From the NCBI RefSeq assembly GCF_020782245.1, contig NZ_JAJGNP010000002.1, forward strand, positions 124,001 to 188,000: 64,000 bases of DNA. Reading direction: 5' to 3'. Within the stretch, counting starts at the first letter, position 1; each line of letters opens with the position of its first letter. The notes under the pieces are model-generated. The model saw nothing but the letters and a program-made list of their open reading frames with translations. It was not told the DNA's origin and made no database searches. The position numbers were made by a program, and so were the translations under genes. Positions 33,505 through 45,100 of this stretch are shown piece by piece. Source of the stretch: Sphingobium soli (GTDB taxonomy: Bacteria; Pseudomonadota; Alphaproteobacteria; Sphingomonadales; Sphingomonadaceae).

Positions 33505-34455
33505 TTATTTGCGTAATAAAGTTGCTAGTTCATCGACTATATTGTCATCTAAATATCGTTCTTCACGTTGCCAGCCCTCCGGTGGCTGGTGTGCGAACCA
33601 GGTATATTGCCGTTTGGCATATTGGCGCGTGGCGCGTTGGCCGCGCTCGATCATGGTGCCGCGGTCCATGTCGCCGTTCAGCCATGCTGCGATGTCCGGC
33701 ACGCCGATCGCGCGCATCACCGGCAAAGCAGGATCAAGGTTGCGCGCGAGCAACGCCTCCACTTCCGCCACTGCACCCTGATCGAGCATCTGAACGAACC
33801 GCCGATCACACCGGTCGATCAGCCACGGGCGAGGTGGCAGGAGAATGAGAGGGGCGAGGGCGATACGATCGCCGATGCCGCCGATTTTGTGCGCCTGCCA
33901 TGCCTTGAGCGTGCGCCCGGTCGAGCGGATCACTTCAAGCGCACGGGCGACGCGCGTTGTGTCTGCCGGCGCCAGACGGGCTGCTGCCTGCGGGTCTTCC
34001 TGGCGCAGCGCTTCATGCGCCTGCGCCACGGGCAGGGCGCGGACGGTAGCGCGAATGTCGGGATCAATGTCCGGCACGGGCGCGATCCCGTCGAGCAGGG
34101 TGCGCAGATAGAGGCCGGTGCCGCCGACGAGGATCGGGAGTTTGCCCTGGTCATGGGCCGCGTCGATTTCCGCGCGCGCGTCGGCTGCCCAGCGCGCCGC
34201 CGAGCAGGCCTCCCCGCCGTCGATATGGCCGAACAAGCGGTGAGGCACATCGGCCATTTCCTCTGGCGATGGGCGGGCAGACAGGATGGAGAGGTCGGCA
34301 TAGACCTGGCTGGCGTCGGCATTGATGACCACGCCATCGGCGCTATGGGCGAGGCGAATGGCGAGCGCGCTCTTGCCGCTGGCGGTCGGCCCGGCAATAA
34401 GCGCCACCCGTGGGCGGGATTCGCCGCTGCCTGTTTCTGGTTCGGGAGTAAGCAT
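33505..34455 (-). CDS. miaA: tRNA dimethylallyltransferase
   Basis: 316 residues from ATG 34455. P-loop [18 protein letters not shown], then [34 protein letters not shown] and [10 protein letters not shown], all MiaA signatures. It puts an isopentenyl group on A37 of tRNAs that read codons starting with U. The start codon overlaps that of serB on the other strand (CATG at 34453-34456). Longer minus frames upstream lie antisense to serB and are rejected. Confidence 0.94.
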   Translation of the reverse strand: MLTPEPETGSGESRPRVALIAGPTASGKSALAIRLAHSADGVVINADASQVYADLSILSARPSPEEMADVPHRLFGHIDGGEACSAARWAADARAEIDAAHDQGKLPILVGGTGLYLRTLLDGIAPVPDIDPDIRATVRALPVAQAHEALRQEDPQAAARLAPADTTRVARALEVIRSTGRTLKAWQAHKIGGIGDRIALAPLILLPPRPWLIDRCDRRFVQMLDQGAVAEVEALLARNLDPALPVMRAIGVPDIAAWLNGDMDRGTMIERGQRATRQYAKRQYTWFAHQPPEGWQREERYLDDNIVDELATLLRK

Positions 34456-35332
34456 GTTCGTCGCGACCTTAGTGGCTAGTGGCTCGATGGGGCAGGGGGA
34501 TATTGCCGAAGCTGCCGATCGGCTGCGCGATGCAGGCTGCGCGCCCAGCGATTGCTGCTGGCTGGACACGGACAAGGCGGCCGACCTGTTCTTCGCAGCT
34601 GATCCAGCCGCTGCGCGCGCTGCGCTGGCTGGCATGGGCGCCCATATCGACCTTATCGTCCAAGCGAGCCAGACGCGGGCCAAGGCCTTGCTGATCGCTG
34701 ACATGGATTCGACCATGATCACGGTCGAGTGTATCGACGAATTGGCCGACTATGCGGGGATCAAGCCGCAGATTGCCGACATTACCGAGCGGGCGATGCG
34801 CGGCGAACTGGACTTTGCCGGCGCGCTGCATGAGCGGGTGGCGTTGCTGAAAGGTCTGCTCGACAGCGCCATCGATCAATGCCGTGCGGAGCGCGTGCGG
34901 GTCATGCCCGGTGCGAAGGCGCTGGTGCGCACGATGAAAGCGCGGGGGGCGCGGACATTGCTGGTGTCGGGCGGGTTTACGCGCTTTACCGGCCCGGTCG
35001 CGGCTGAGATCGGGTTCGATGCGCATGTCGCCAATGTGCTGGAAATCGCCGATGGGGCATTGCTGGGGACGGTTGAGACGCCAATCGTCGATGCGGCGCG
35101 CAAGCGGGCGGAACTGGATGCTGCCATTGCGCAGGGCGTCGAGCGGGAGCTGACTCTGGCGGTGGGCGATGGCGCCAATGATATCCCGATGATACAGGGC
35201 GCGGGATTGGGCGTGGCCTATCATGCCAAGCCCAAGACGCGGGAGGCCGCTGCGGCCGAAATCGTCCATGGGGATCTGTCGGTGCTGCTCTATGCGCAAG
35301 GCATCGCGTCGGAGCATTGGGTGGTCGCGTAG
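34454..35332 (+). CDS. serB: Phosphoserine phosphatase
   Basis: 292 residues. HAD motifs: [20 protein letters not shown] (nucleophile and acid Asp), [12 protein letters not shown] (motif II Ser), and [16 protein letters not shown] (motif IV Asp pair). The first ~80 residues form the N-terminal regulatory region. It frees serine from phosphoserine. ATG 34454 overlaps the miaA start on the opposite strand, leaving no spacer, so each gene's promoter must lie inside the other's coding sequence or further off. Confidence 0.95.
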   Translation: MFVATLVASGSMGQGDIAEAADRLRDAGCAPSDCCWLDTDKAADLFFAADPAAARAALAGMGAHIDLIVQASQTRAKALLIADMDSTMITVECIDELADYAGIKPQIADITERAMRGELDFAGALHERVALLKGLLDSAIDQCRAERVRVMPGAKALVRTMKARGARTLLVSGGFTRFTGPVAAEIGFDAHVANVLEIADGALLGTVETPIVDAARKRAELDAAIAQGVERELTLAVGDGANDIPMIQGAGLGVAYHAKPKTREAAAAEIVHGDLSVLLYAQGIASEHWVVA

Positions 35333-35368
35333 GTGGCTCAGCCTTTGGGGAATGGCGATGAGGGCCGT

Positions 35369-36121
35369 TCATTGGCCCAAGCCGGACAGCATCCACACCG
35401 CCATGGCAATCATCATCAGATTTTCGGTCAGGGATACAAAGCCCAGCGGCACAGTGCTGCTGCCCCCGACGCAGGCGCATTTGAGTTCCCGCTTGTCGAT
35501 GTAGACAGCCTTGAAAACCGATAGCGCGCCGACCCCGCCGATGAAGAGCGCGACCGGAATGGCCAGCCAGTCCAGCAGGCGCGTGAGCATCAGCAGCCCC
35601 GCGCCCAGTTCAAGAAACGGATAGAGCAGCCCATAGGGCGGCAGGCGGCGTGCCAGCAGGTCATAGTTCAGGAACATGGTGGAAAATCGGCCGACATCCT
35701 GCAATTTCAGCATGGCGAGCAGGACCATGGCGATGGCTATGAACCGTTCGGCCGTCACCGAGGACAGCAGGGGCAGGACGGTCAGCCAATTGACCGCCAG
35801 CGTCAGCAGTCCCGCTATCGCAAAAGTGGCGAGCACGGGCACATAGCTTGAAGCATTGGGACTACGCACTTTGAGGCCCAGGTAACGCCGCAGGTCGTCA
35901 TGGCCGCCGATCCGCTGGCCGTCGATGAAGGTCTGGGGCGTGGTCTTGACGCCGTGCTTCGCCTTGAAGGCATCGGTTTGTTCGCGGGTTTGGAGCCAAT
36001 GATCCTCGACCCGATAGCCATGACGTTTCAGCAACCAGCGGGATTTTATGCCATAGGGGCAAATGTGGCTGGGCATCACCATGCGATAAAGGCTCGCGGT
36101 TTTGGGCTGGGTCTGGGCCAT
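35369..36121 (-). CDS. Glutaredoxin-like domain fused to a MauE/DoxX-type membrane domain
   Basis: 250 residues from ATG 36121. Residues about 1-80 are a glutaredoxin fold: SHICPYGIKSRWLLKRHGY with a Cys-Pro-Tyr-Gly site (second cysteine replaced by glycine, so monothiol-like) and TTPQTFIDGQRIGG with the cis-Pro. Residues about 85-250 have four hydrophobic helices like MauE/DoxX redox-associated proteins, with CACVGG near the end as a second thiol pair. It probably moves thiol electrons or handles a thiol-reactive metal at the inner membrane. A MerR-type promoter (36159-36189) lies just upstream. Confidence 0.78.
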   Translation of the reverse strand: MAQTQPKTASLYRMVMPSHICPYGIKSRWLLKRHGYRVEDHWLQTREQTDAFKAKHGVKTTPQTFIDGQRIGGHDDLRRYLGLKVRSPNASSYVPVLATFAIAGLLTLAVNWLTVLPLLSSVTAERFIAIAMVLLAMLKLQDVGRFSTMFLNYDLLARRLPPYGLLYPFLELGAGLLMLTRLLDWLAIPVALFIGGVGALSVFKAVYIDKRELKCACVGGSSTVPLGFVSLTENLMMIAMAVWMLSGLGQ

Positions 36122-36158
36122 GGCGCATCCTTGCATTGAGAGGGGATGGATGCTCTCC

Positions 36159-36189
36159 ATATAGGGTCCGTACCATGGTACGGAGTCAA
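36159..36189 (-). promoter_or_regulatory. MerR-type promoter and operator
   Basis: On the minus strand: TTGACT (36189-36184), a 19-base spacer, CTATAT (36164-36159). The spacer is filled by the perfect 18-base palindrome TCCGTACCATGGTACGGA (36167-36184 on the plus strand). A spacer of 19 bases around such a dyad is the hallmark of promoters opened by MerR proteins, and the sequence resembles mer operators. It would drive the glutaredoxin-MauE gene and lies 4 bases upstream of the merR-like ATG region on the other side. Confidence 0.82.
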
Positions 36190-36192
36190 GGC

Positions 36193-36576
36193 ATGCGTGA
36201 AACGATTTCCGGACTCGCTCGATCGGCCGGCGTCAATGTCGAAACAGTGCGTTACTATCAGCGGCGCGGGCTGATCGCGACGCCGCCGCGCGGCGAGGGC
36301 GTGCGGCGCTATGGCGCGGAGGATGTACGGCGACTGGGCTTCATCCGGTCCGCGCAGGCGGCTGGTTTCACGCTCGATGAAATAGCGGAATTGCTGGAAC
36401 TGGACGCCGGGCAGGATCGGGCGCGGGCGCGCGAATTGGCCGCTGAGCGGATCGCTGCGCTGGACGCCAGGATCACTGCGTTGCAGCAAGCGCGGTCCGC
36501 GCTGGAGCGGCTTGCCAGGCAATGCCGCGAAACGGACGAGGGGCCGTGCCCGATCCTCACGGCGTTCGAAGCATGA
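36193..36576 (+). CDS. MerR-family transcriptional regulator
   Basis: 127 residues from ATG 36193. The N-terminal winged helix reads ISGLARSAGVNVETVRYYQR and RGLIATPPRGEGVRRYGAED, followed by the coiled-coil dimer helix. The effector end has RQCRETDEGPCPIL: two cysteines seven residues apart, like the metal loop of MerR/ZntR, but no cysteine where mercury-type MerR has its dimer-helix Cys (LELDAGQDRARARELA). So a thiophilic metal is likely but mercury specifically is not shown. Divergent from the glutaredoxin-MauE gene across the MerR operator, which it should control. Confidence 0.85.
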   Translation: MRETISGLARSAGVNVETVRYYQRRGLIATPPRGEGVRRYGAEDVRRLGFIRSAQAAGFTLDEIAELLELDAGQDRARARELAAERIAALDARITALQQARSALERLARQCRETDEGPCPILTAFEA

Positions 36577-36602
36577 GGGAATGGGAGCGGCCCGTAAGGC
36601 GG

Positions 36603-37076
36603 CTATTCCAGTCCCGCGACCAGCCCGTCGATCGCGCCCTGAAGGATGTAGCTGGCGGCAAGTTTATCCACCAATTCGTCGCGCCGCGCGCGGCTGGCAT
36701 CGGCTTCCAGCAGGGTGCGGGTGACAGCCTGTGTTGACCAGCGTTCGTCCCAGAGCAGGATGGGCAACCCAAGATCGGCGATATTGTGCGCAAAGGCGCG
36801 GCTGGCCTGCGCGCGCGGGGAAAAGCTGCCATCGAGGTTGAGCGGCAGGCCGATGACGACACCTTTCACCTGCTGCTGGTCGATGAAGGCGGCAAGGCCG
36901 ATCTTGTCCTTGCCGAATTTGCCGCGGGTAACGGTGTAGGCCGGGCTGGCAATCGTCCATGCCGCGTCGCAGAGCGCAAGGCCGATGGTCTTGGTCCCTA
37001 CATCCATCCCGATCAGCCGACCGCCATGGGGCAGCGCCTGCCGGAAAGCCACGCGATCAATCGTCACCAAGGTCAT
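36603..37076 (-). CDS. ruvX: YqgF/RuvX putative Holliday junction resolvase
   Basis: 157 residues from ATG 37076. RNase H-like fold with catalytic acids: [17 protein letters not shown] (Asp), [12 protein letters not shown] (Asp-Glu) and [14 protein letters not shown] (Asp). The family acts in pre-16S rRNA maturation and possibly on branched DNA. An upstream in-frame ATG at 37112 would add 12 residues and overlap the DUF3089 end; 37076 is preferred. Confidence 0.9.
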   Translation of the reverse strand: MTLVTIDRVAFRQALPHGGRLIGMDVGTKTIGLALCDAAWTIASPAYTVTRGKFGKDKIGLAAFIDQQQVKGVVIGLPLNLDGSFSPRAQASRAFAHNIADLGLPILLWDERWSTQAVTRTLLEADASRARRDELVDKLAASYILQGAIDGLVAGLE

Positions 37077-37108
37077 GGTGATGCCTGTGTCACCGATCGC
37101 GGCGAATG

Positions 37109-38266
37109 TCACTCTCCCCGAAAGGCGGACAGCCTTTTCCGGGCGTCCTCCCGCACATTGCTCCAGAACAGGCTGTAGTCATAGACATGGTAATTATTCC
37201 CCGGCAGGGTGAATGGCCCCATGTCCACAGGTTCGCCGATCATGAGCACGCCGCTGGTGTCGCAGCGTGCCGGCACGATGCCGGGTATCAACCTGGGCGG
37301 CTGTCCTTCCTCGCGCGCGTCGAGCGTTCCCTTGTTGGCGCTGGCCGGAGCTTGTCCGTTGAAGGCGCCGGTAATGGGGTTGGTGCAGAGCATGTGCGTG
37401 CCCTTGCGCGGGCGGCCGGTGTAGCCGTCCTTGCGCTCGAAACTTTCGACCACGGCGGACGGATCAGCCGGTTCGGCATAGCTTTGCCAACTGACGATGC
37501 AATGCGCCTGGTCGCGGCGGGCGCAGGCGGGCAGGCCGAGAGCGGGCAGGTCCGCCTCTACGGAAACCGGCCAGCCCACCACATAGGCAGCGACGATCCG
37601 GTCTGCGGTCGGTGTGCCGGCGATTTCATTCCGCAGCAATTCCAGCAGGTGACGTGAGCCCTGGCTATGCGCGGCGAGGATCAGCGGACCTTGGGGATTG
37701 GCTTTGAGGAAAGCCGCGAAGGCCTGGCGCACGTCACCATAGGCCGCCGCCAGCGCCTTGTCGCCTTCCGGCCCCTGGGTCAGGAAGGCGCCATAATTGG
37801 CCTGGCGATAGCGCGGCGCCCAGATTTCGCCCGCGCCGTTGAAGGCGCTGGCCTGGCTGGCGACGAAGCGGCGGGCGGTGGCGTTGGCCTCCGCATTGTC
37901 CAGCGCAGCGTTCCAGTGCGCGCTGCCGAAGGTGGTGATGTAGCTGGTAGGATGGATGAAAAAGACTGCCGCCTGGCCCATGTCTTTCACGGCGGGGGTG
38001 CCTGCAGGCGTCCAGAGCGCCGGATTGTCCTTGACGATGTCCGGGCGCGCGATCCACATCGTCGCGTTGGCATAGGCATCGGCGGGCAGCGGCTTGAGCG
38101 GCTCGAACGGTTCGCGCGGCACCATGACGGCGCGGATCAGCGCATTTCCCCAGAGCGCATAGACCGCGCTCGCGCCGATCGCCAGCACGACCAACGCCGC
38201 GACGACATAGAGGAATTTACGCGCCACCCTTTTTCTCTCCGCCCTTTGGGAACGTGCCGTTCCCAT
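37109..38266 (-). CDS. DUF3089 alpha/beta-hydrolase-like membrane-anchored protein
   Basis: 385 residues. A membrane helix near the start ([21 protein letters not shown]) anchors a periplasmic domain. Hydrolase marks: [32 protein letters not shown] with the nucleophile Ser, and a C-terminal [19 protein letters not shown] with the likely His. Lipase- or esterase-like; substrate unknown. A GTG at 38227 with GGAGAG upstream is an alternative start 13 residues in. Followed by ruvX on the same strand. Confidence 0.8.
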   Translation of the reverse strand: MGTARSQRAERKRVARKFLYVVAALVVLAIGASAVYALWGNALIRAVMVPREPFEPLKPLPADAYANATMWIARPDIVKDNPALWTPAGTPAVKDMGQAAVFFIHPTSYITTFGSAHWNAALDNAEANATARRFVASQASAFNGAGEIWAPRYRQANYGAFLTQGPEGDKALAAAYGDVRQAFAAFLKANPQGPLILAAHSQGSRHLLELLRNEIAGTPTADRIVAAYVVGWPVSVEADLPALGLPACARRDQAHCIVSWQSYAEPADPSAVVESFERKDGYTGRPRKGTHMLCTNPITGAFNGQAPASANKGTLDAREEGQPPRLIPGIVPARCDTSGVLMIGEPVDMGPFTLPGNNYHVYDYSLFWSNVREDARKRLSAFRGE

Positions 38267-38355
38267 GCCGCCTCATGTCTGGCGCAATGGCGGCACCCGC
38301 GCAAGAGGCGCGAAAGCCGCTTGATGGCGGGCGGTGCCGATGGTAGCGGCGGACC

Positions 38356-38643
38356 ATGTCGATAGACCTTCAGACCGTGAAAAAGATCGCCAGCCTGTCG
38401 CGCATTTCGGTGACCGATACCGAAGCGGAGGCGATGGTGCCTGAACTCAACAACATTCTTGGCTGGGTGGAGCAGCTGGGTGAGGTGGACGTGTCCGGCG
38501 TCGAGCCGATGACGGCCGTCATCCCCAATCACCAGCGCCTGCGCGACGACGTCGTCACCGACGGAAATGTGCGCGACAAGGTGCTGGCTAATGCTCCGCA
38601 GGCCGAACATGGCTTCTTCGCGGTGCCCAAGGTGATCGAATAG
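38356..38643 (+). CDS. gatC: Asp-tRNA(Asn)/Glu-tRNA(Gln) amidotransferase subunit C
   Basis: 95 residues. [39 protein letters not shown] and the C-terminal [15 protein letters not shown] match GatC. It stabilises GatA and holds it to GatB. First gene of the operon; the spacer to gatA (38644-38745) is filled by a palindromic repeat pair. Confidence 0.95.
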   Translation: MSIDLQTVKKIASLSRISVTDTEAEAMVPELNNILGWVEQLGEVDVSGVEPMTAVIPNHQRLRDDVVTDGNVRDKVLANAPQAEHGFFAVPKVIE

Positions 38644-38664
38644 CACAATCCTGAATTGCCCTCC

Positions 38665-38735
38665 GCCCTGAGCTTGTCGAAGGGCTGCACGTTTCTACAA
38701 GAAGGACTGGGCTTCGACAGGCTCAGCCCGAACGG
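38665..38735. repeat. Inverted pair of REP-like elements before gatA
   Basis: GCCCTGAGCTTGTCGAAGGG (38665-38684) and the inverse GGGCTTCGACAGGCTCAGCC (38709-38728) followed by CGAACGG. The two units can form separate hairpins or one large stem. The right unit ends ten bases before the gatA start. Same family as 26781-26833. Confidence 0.85.
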
Positions 38736-38745
38736 GGTTAGAATT

Positions 38746-40245
38746 TTGACTGATCTGACTGATCTCACCGTAGCTGAAATCCGAAACGGCTTTCGTGGCG
38801 GCGATTTTTCGGCGCGCGAAGTGGCGGAGGCGTTCAATGCCAATGTCACCGCGGCCAAGGCGTTGAACGCATTCATCGTCGAGACGCCTGAAAAGGCGCT
38901 GGAGGCGGCCGATGCTGCCGACAAGGCGAAGGCCGCGGGCGACTCCCTGGGCGCGTTGGCCGGCGTGCCCATCGGCATGAAGGACCTGTTCTGCACGCAG
39001 GGCGTCCAGACCACGGCGGCGAGCCATATGTTGGAAGGCTTCGTGCCGACCTACGAGTCGACGGTGTCTGGCAAGCTGTGGGCGGCGGGCGCGGGGATGC
39101 TGGGCAAGCTGAACCTCGACCAGTTCGCCATGGGATCGTCCAACGAGACGAGCTATTATGGCAATGTCATCTCGCCCTGGCGGCGGGCCAAAACAGATGG
39201 GGGCAGGGGCGACAATGCGGCGCTGGCTCCCGGTGGCTCTTCGGGCGGTTCATCGTCGGCGATCGCGGCGCGGCTTTGCCCGGCGGCAACCGGCACCGAC
39301 ACGGGCGGTTCGATCCGCCAGCCGGCGGCCTTCACCGGTATTTCGGGTATCAAGCCGACCTATGGTCGCTGCTCGCGCTGGGGCATCGTGGCGTTCGCGT
39401 CATCGCTGGATCAAGCTGGGCCGATGGCGCGGACGGTGCGCGACAATGCGATTTTGCTGGAGGTGATGTCGGGCTTCGATCCCAAGGATTCGACGTCGCT
39501 CGACCTACCCGTTCCGCAGTGGGAAGCCAATCTGTCGAGCGACCTGAAAGGCAAGACCGTCGGTATCCCGAAGGAATATCGCCCCGACGGCCTGAACGCG
39601 GAAATTTCCGCCCTGTGGGATCGCGGCATCGAGTGGCTGAAGGATGCAGGCGCGCAAGTGGTCGAAGTGTCGCTGCCGCATACCAAATATGCGCTGCCGA
39701 CCTATTATATCATCGCGCCTGCCGAAGCGTCGTCCAATCTCGCCCGCTATGACGGCGTGCGCTATGGCCAGCGCGATTTGCCCGACGGGGCGGGCTTGCA
39801 GGACATGTATGCCGCGACCCGCGCCGCCGGTTTCGGACCGGAGGTGAAGCGCCGCATCATGATCGGCACCTATGTGCTGTCGGCCGGCTTCTACGACGCC
39901 TATTACACTCAGGCGCAGAAGGTCCGGGCGCTGATCGCGCGCGATTTCGAGCTGGCGTTCGAAAAGTGCGACCTGCTGCTGACGCCGACCGCGCCGAGTG
40001 CCTCCTTCGCGCTGGGCGAGAAGCAGGCCGACCCGCTGGCCATGTATCTGAACGACGTCTTCACCGTGCCGGCCTCGCTGGTCGGTCTGCCGGCGATGGC
40101 GATTCCGGGCGGGCTGGATTCGGCGGGCCTGCCGATCGGCCTGCAGGTGATCGGCAAGGCGCTGGACGAACAGACCGTGCTGAACGCCAGCCTCGCCATC
40201 GAGGAACGGGCCGGCTTCACCGCGCGGCCGGACAAGTGGTGGTAA
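38746..40245 (+). CDS. gatA: Asp-tRNA(Asn)/Glu-tRNA(Gln) amidotransferase subunit A
   Basis: 499 residues from TTG 38746 ([19 protein letters not shown]), which is where GatA proteins normally begin. An in-frame ATG at 38656 would add 30 residues coded by the REP-like pair and is rejected as start. The Ser-cis-Ser-Lys amidase site is present: [13 protein letters not shown] (Lys), [17 protein letters not shown] and [16 protein letters not shown] (both Ser). It frees ammonia from glutamine for GatB. Confidence 0.92.
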   Translation: MTDLTDLTVAEIRNGFRGGDFSAREVAEAFNANVTAAKALNAFIVETPEKALEAADAADKAKAAGDSLGALAGVPIGMKDLFCTQGVQTTAASHMLEGFVPTYESTVSGKLWAAGAGMLGKLNLDQFAMGSSNETSYYGNVISPWRRAKTDGGRGDNAALAPGGSSGGSSSAIAARLCPAATGTDTGGSIRQPAAFTGISGIKPTYGRCSRWGIVAFASSLDQAGPMARTVRDNAILLEVMSGFDPKDSTSLDLPVPQWEANLSSDLKGKTVGIPKEYRPDGLNAEISALWDRGIEWLKDAGAQVVEVSLPHTKYALPTYYIIAPAEASSNLARYDGVRYGQRDLPDGAGLQDMYAATRAAGFGPEVKRRIMIGTYVLSAGFYDAYYTQAQKVRALIARDFELAFEKCDLLLTPTAPSASFALGEKQADPLAMYLNDVFTVPASLVGLPAMAIPGGLDSAGLPIGLQVIGKALDEQTVLNASLAIEERAGFTARPDKWW

Positions 40246-40246
40246 G

Positions 40247-40473
40247 ATGACCTTCCTAGAACTGGTGGGGGAACTTGTCGATTTGCTTAGTTCCTTCACT
40301 GTTTCTGGGAAACAGCGATATCAGCGTAAGGATGATCGACCAGCCAGGCGGCGGAAGATCGTCATTGCTACCGCGGAAGCGACAACGGATCGCCCCAGGA
40401 CCAGTCTGTGGGGCAAGGGTCGCCGAAGCAGAGGTCGGATCGCTCCGACAGAAATTGATGGGCAAGAAGCGAA

Positions 40474-40477
<4 letters not shown>
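40247..40477 (+). CDS. Small basic protein between gatA and gatB, unknown
   Basis: 76 residues. [20 protein letters not shown] is a short hydrophobic/acidic helix; the rest is strongly basic ([38 protein letters not shown]). The ATG lies one base past the gatA stop and the stop overlaps the gatB ATG (ATGA), so ribosomes could pass through all three. No family recognised. It could also be a chance frame in a ~230-base spacer, though the exact fit at both ends argues against that. Confidence 0.5.
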
Positions 40478-41979
<1,502 letters not shown>

Positions 41980-42006
41980 CCCGCGCGCTCGAAAAAATGA
42001 CGGCAG

Positions 42007-42035
42007 AGGGGCGTTCGGACGAACGCCCCTTTTTT
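42007..42035 (+). terminator. Intrinsic terminator of the gatCAB operon
   Basis: AGGGGCGTTC (42007-42016), loop GGAC, GAACGCCCCT (42021-42030), T run to 42035. Confidence 0.92.
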
Positions 42036-42051
42036 GTTCATAGGGATGGCC

Positions 42052-42093
42052 AAAAAAAGAAGGGGCGCCACCGGGGGGACCGGCGACGCCCCT
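42052..42093 (-). terminator. Intrinsic terminator of the autotransporter gene
   Basis: On the minus strand a GC-rich stem (42093-42061, AGGGGCGTCGCCGG with CCGGTGGCGCCCCT) is followed by a run of seven T. About 100 bases beyond the autotransporter stop; the bases between (42100-42190) show nothing else. Confidence 0.85.
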
Positions 42094-42192
42094 CTTTATG
42101 TTCGGCGCCCTTGGGGAGGGTTTGCTGCCGAAGCGGAAGCGGCGGACCGGGAGGGTCTGTGGGGTGTGGCCCACCGCTTCAATGGTCAGACG

Positions 42193-45100
42193 TCACAGGA
42201 CGAAATTAACCGTCGCGCGAAATGAGATGGCGACATGATTTTGTTGTTCCTCCGCGCCAAATTCTCCGCCGACGCGGAACGTGTCCGTGCCGCCATAGAG
42301 GCGCGCGCGGCCGGTCCAGCCATTGGTGCGATCTTCCGCCACCAGCGTGAACTGGTCGCCATCCTTGAAATAGGCGGTGGTGTCGCCGAGCGATCCGCCA
42401 ATAATCTGACGCCGGCCGCCTTCCAGCTCCAGCCTGACCCAGCCGTCGGCAGGGTTCAGGCTGCCGAAATCATAACCGGCCGTGATCGTGCCATTGGCGG
42501 TGGTCTCGTCGCTCGTGCGATCGAGCACCGTCAAGTTGAAGGCATCGCCGCCGCCGGTTTCGGCATAGCCATCTTCCTTGAGGCGATAATAGTCGATCCC
42601 TACCGCCGGACGCAGGCTGAACCGGTTGAACTGTAACTGGTAGGACAGGCCGGCAGTCGCCGAGTAGAGATCGCCATCCCATTCACCGTCAGCGGTGCGC
42701 GTCACGTCACCATTTTCGAAATGGCGGGTGCCCGAAAAATTGATCTTCGCAGCCGACAGGCGGGCAAAGGCCAGCAACGGGCCCCATTGACCCCGCCAGT
42801 GCGCCGCCAGCTCATATTGATCGGAGTCCACGGCATTGTTCGAACTGCCGCTGGAATCGCTGCCGTGAATATAGGCGAAGGATCCCCCGAAGGCGCCCAG
42901 ACCCGTCAGATATTCGACGCCGCCGCCAGCGCCCCAGCCGTTGATGTCATAGGATGCCGTGCTGCCAACGCTCTTTGCGCTGCCGAAGGCGACCTGTTGC
43001 AGCCAGAAGCCCAGCCGCCCGTCCTTCGTGCGGTAGATGCCGTTGGGATCGGAGAGAATGCGGGCGGTCGCGCGCGATCCCGACGTGACGGCTTCAAACG
43101 TGCCGCCGGCATGATCGGGTAGCATCTGGCGCAAATTGGCGTTCAGCGTACTGCCGTCCGATATGCCGAGATAGGCGTCGGCAATGTCGCTGTCATTATC
43201 GAGCGCGTTGAAGATGGCGTCATAGGCGCGGGCCGTTGAGCCGCTCAGCCCCAGTTCCGACACGCTTTTGGCCGCGATCGACAGGGTGACGGTGCCGGCA
43301 GAATTATCGCCAGTCACACTGCCCTTGAAAATATAGGGCAGCAGGGTTTCGGTATCGAATGCCGGAGCGCCGTTCAGCGATCCTGCCCGGACGATGACAT
43401 AGTCGCCCTCCGACCCGCCGACCTGCGCCAGATTGACCTTGACCTGCGATCCGCTGGCGAAGCTGGCGGCCCCTGATACGTCGTAGAGCGTACTGGTGCC
43501 CTTGTCCGCATCAATGGTAACACCGATGGTCGATGTGCCATTGGCAGCGAGCGAGTTCAGCGCGATCGTCCCGCCATTGGTGGCGTTCAGCGTGCCGCCG
43601 TTCAGCACCACGTCGATGCCGCCGGCATTGTTGATCGCACCGGACAGGCTGGATGTGCCTCCCATCGTCAGCGTGCCGCTGCCTCCGCCGAAATCGATTG
43701 CGCCGACAATAGCGGCGGTGTCAGACAGGGTAAGGCTGGCTGAACCTGTGCCGAAGCTGGTGTCGCCGGTCAGCCTGGACGCCCCGGAGAGGGAAAGACC
43801 GTCGTTTCCGCCACCTAGTGCCAGGTCGCCAGTGATGGTGCCAGCCGAGACCGTGACGTTATCGTTACCAGAGCCGAGGCGAATGTCCCCGGTGATTTGA
43901 GGCGCTTTGGCAGTTTCGCTGGCAAGCGACTGGGACAATGTGACGCCACTGCTATTGGCGCTCATGTCGATTGCGATGTTGGTCGCGCCGCCGCTGGCGG
44001 TAATCGCACCAGTATTCTTGAGGCTGGACACCGTGCCCGAGGAATCCAGGATTGCGATAGCCGTCCCCTTTTCATCGTCGAGCGCAGCCGCCGCTACCGT
44101 CCCACCGACCACAAGATTGCTGACGGTTGCGCCGGAATCGATGACAAGACCGCGAGCAGCCGTGCCTTCCTTTGACGATCCGCTGGCGCCGACGACCCCA
44201 CCGATCTGAATCGTATCGGAGCGCGCGCCGGAACCCAGGCGTATGGCGGTGGCGTTGCTGTCATAGGAAACCGCGCCGATGCTGCCATTGACCAAAACGC
44301 CCTTCGCAATGTCGACATTGCTTCCCAGCCCGCCGATGACGAGGCCATTGGCGTCGACCCCGTCATAGATGCCATAGCCGGCGATGGTTCCGTTGACGAT
44401 CAATCCGTAGCCCGATCCGCCCGCAGCTACAGCTCCGATCATCGTGTCCGTATCAGCCGCGCCGACCTGCACGGCGGCGGATGATCCGTAGGTCACGATC
44501 GACGCCGACCCTTCGGTGCTATCGGTCAGGCCGTCATCGTCGATGTCGGTGTCATCTTCGTCATCATCATCACCTGCGACCGGCGGCACGTCGAAGATAA
44601 CGCCACCGCTGACATTGCCGGCGATCACGACAGCCGACCCGCCCTGAAGCAGGTCGTCCTCGTCCAGATCTTCCGTATCCGCGGGCCGGGTGGTGTAGCG
44701 ATAGCCGTTGCTGACGATCGATCCCTGAATCTTCACAGCGCCATCCACATCGCCCAGCAAGGCCGCGCCGATGCTGTTTTCGCCCGTCGCGCTGATGGCG
44801 CCGCGCAAGGTGACGTCGCCGGTCACGTCGTTGGCGACAACGCCGTAGCTATTGTCGCCGACAACCGTGATCGAGCCGCTGGTCGCCCAGTCGCCTGTCA
44901 ATGCGCCATCCAAGCGGATGCCGGCCGAATTATTCCCTTCAATGGAGATGGTGCCGCTATGGGAGATATCGCCGCTATGGCCCGCGCCGGATTGTACCCA
45001 GATGCCCTTTTTGTTGCTGCCTTTTGCAAAGGGGCCATCTGTGTCCCCGTCGTCATCATCGTCCTTGGCGGTATAGTCCTCCGTCAGCGTGATCGTGCCG

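Noticed and set aside
36167-36184. Perfect palindrome as a recombination or restriction site
   Set aside because: Its exact place in a 19-base promoter spacer next to a merR-type gene explains it as an operator.
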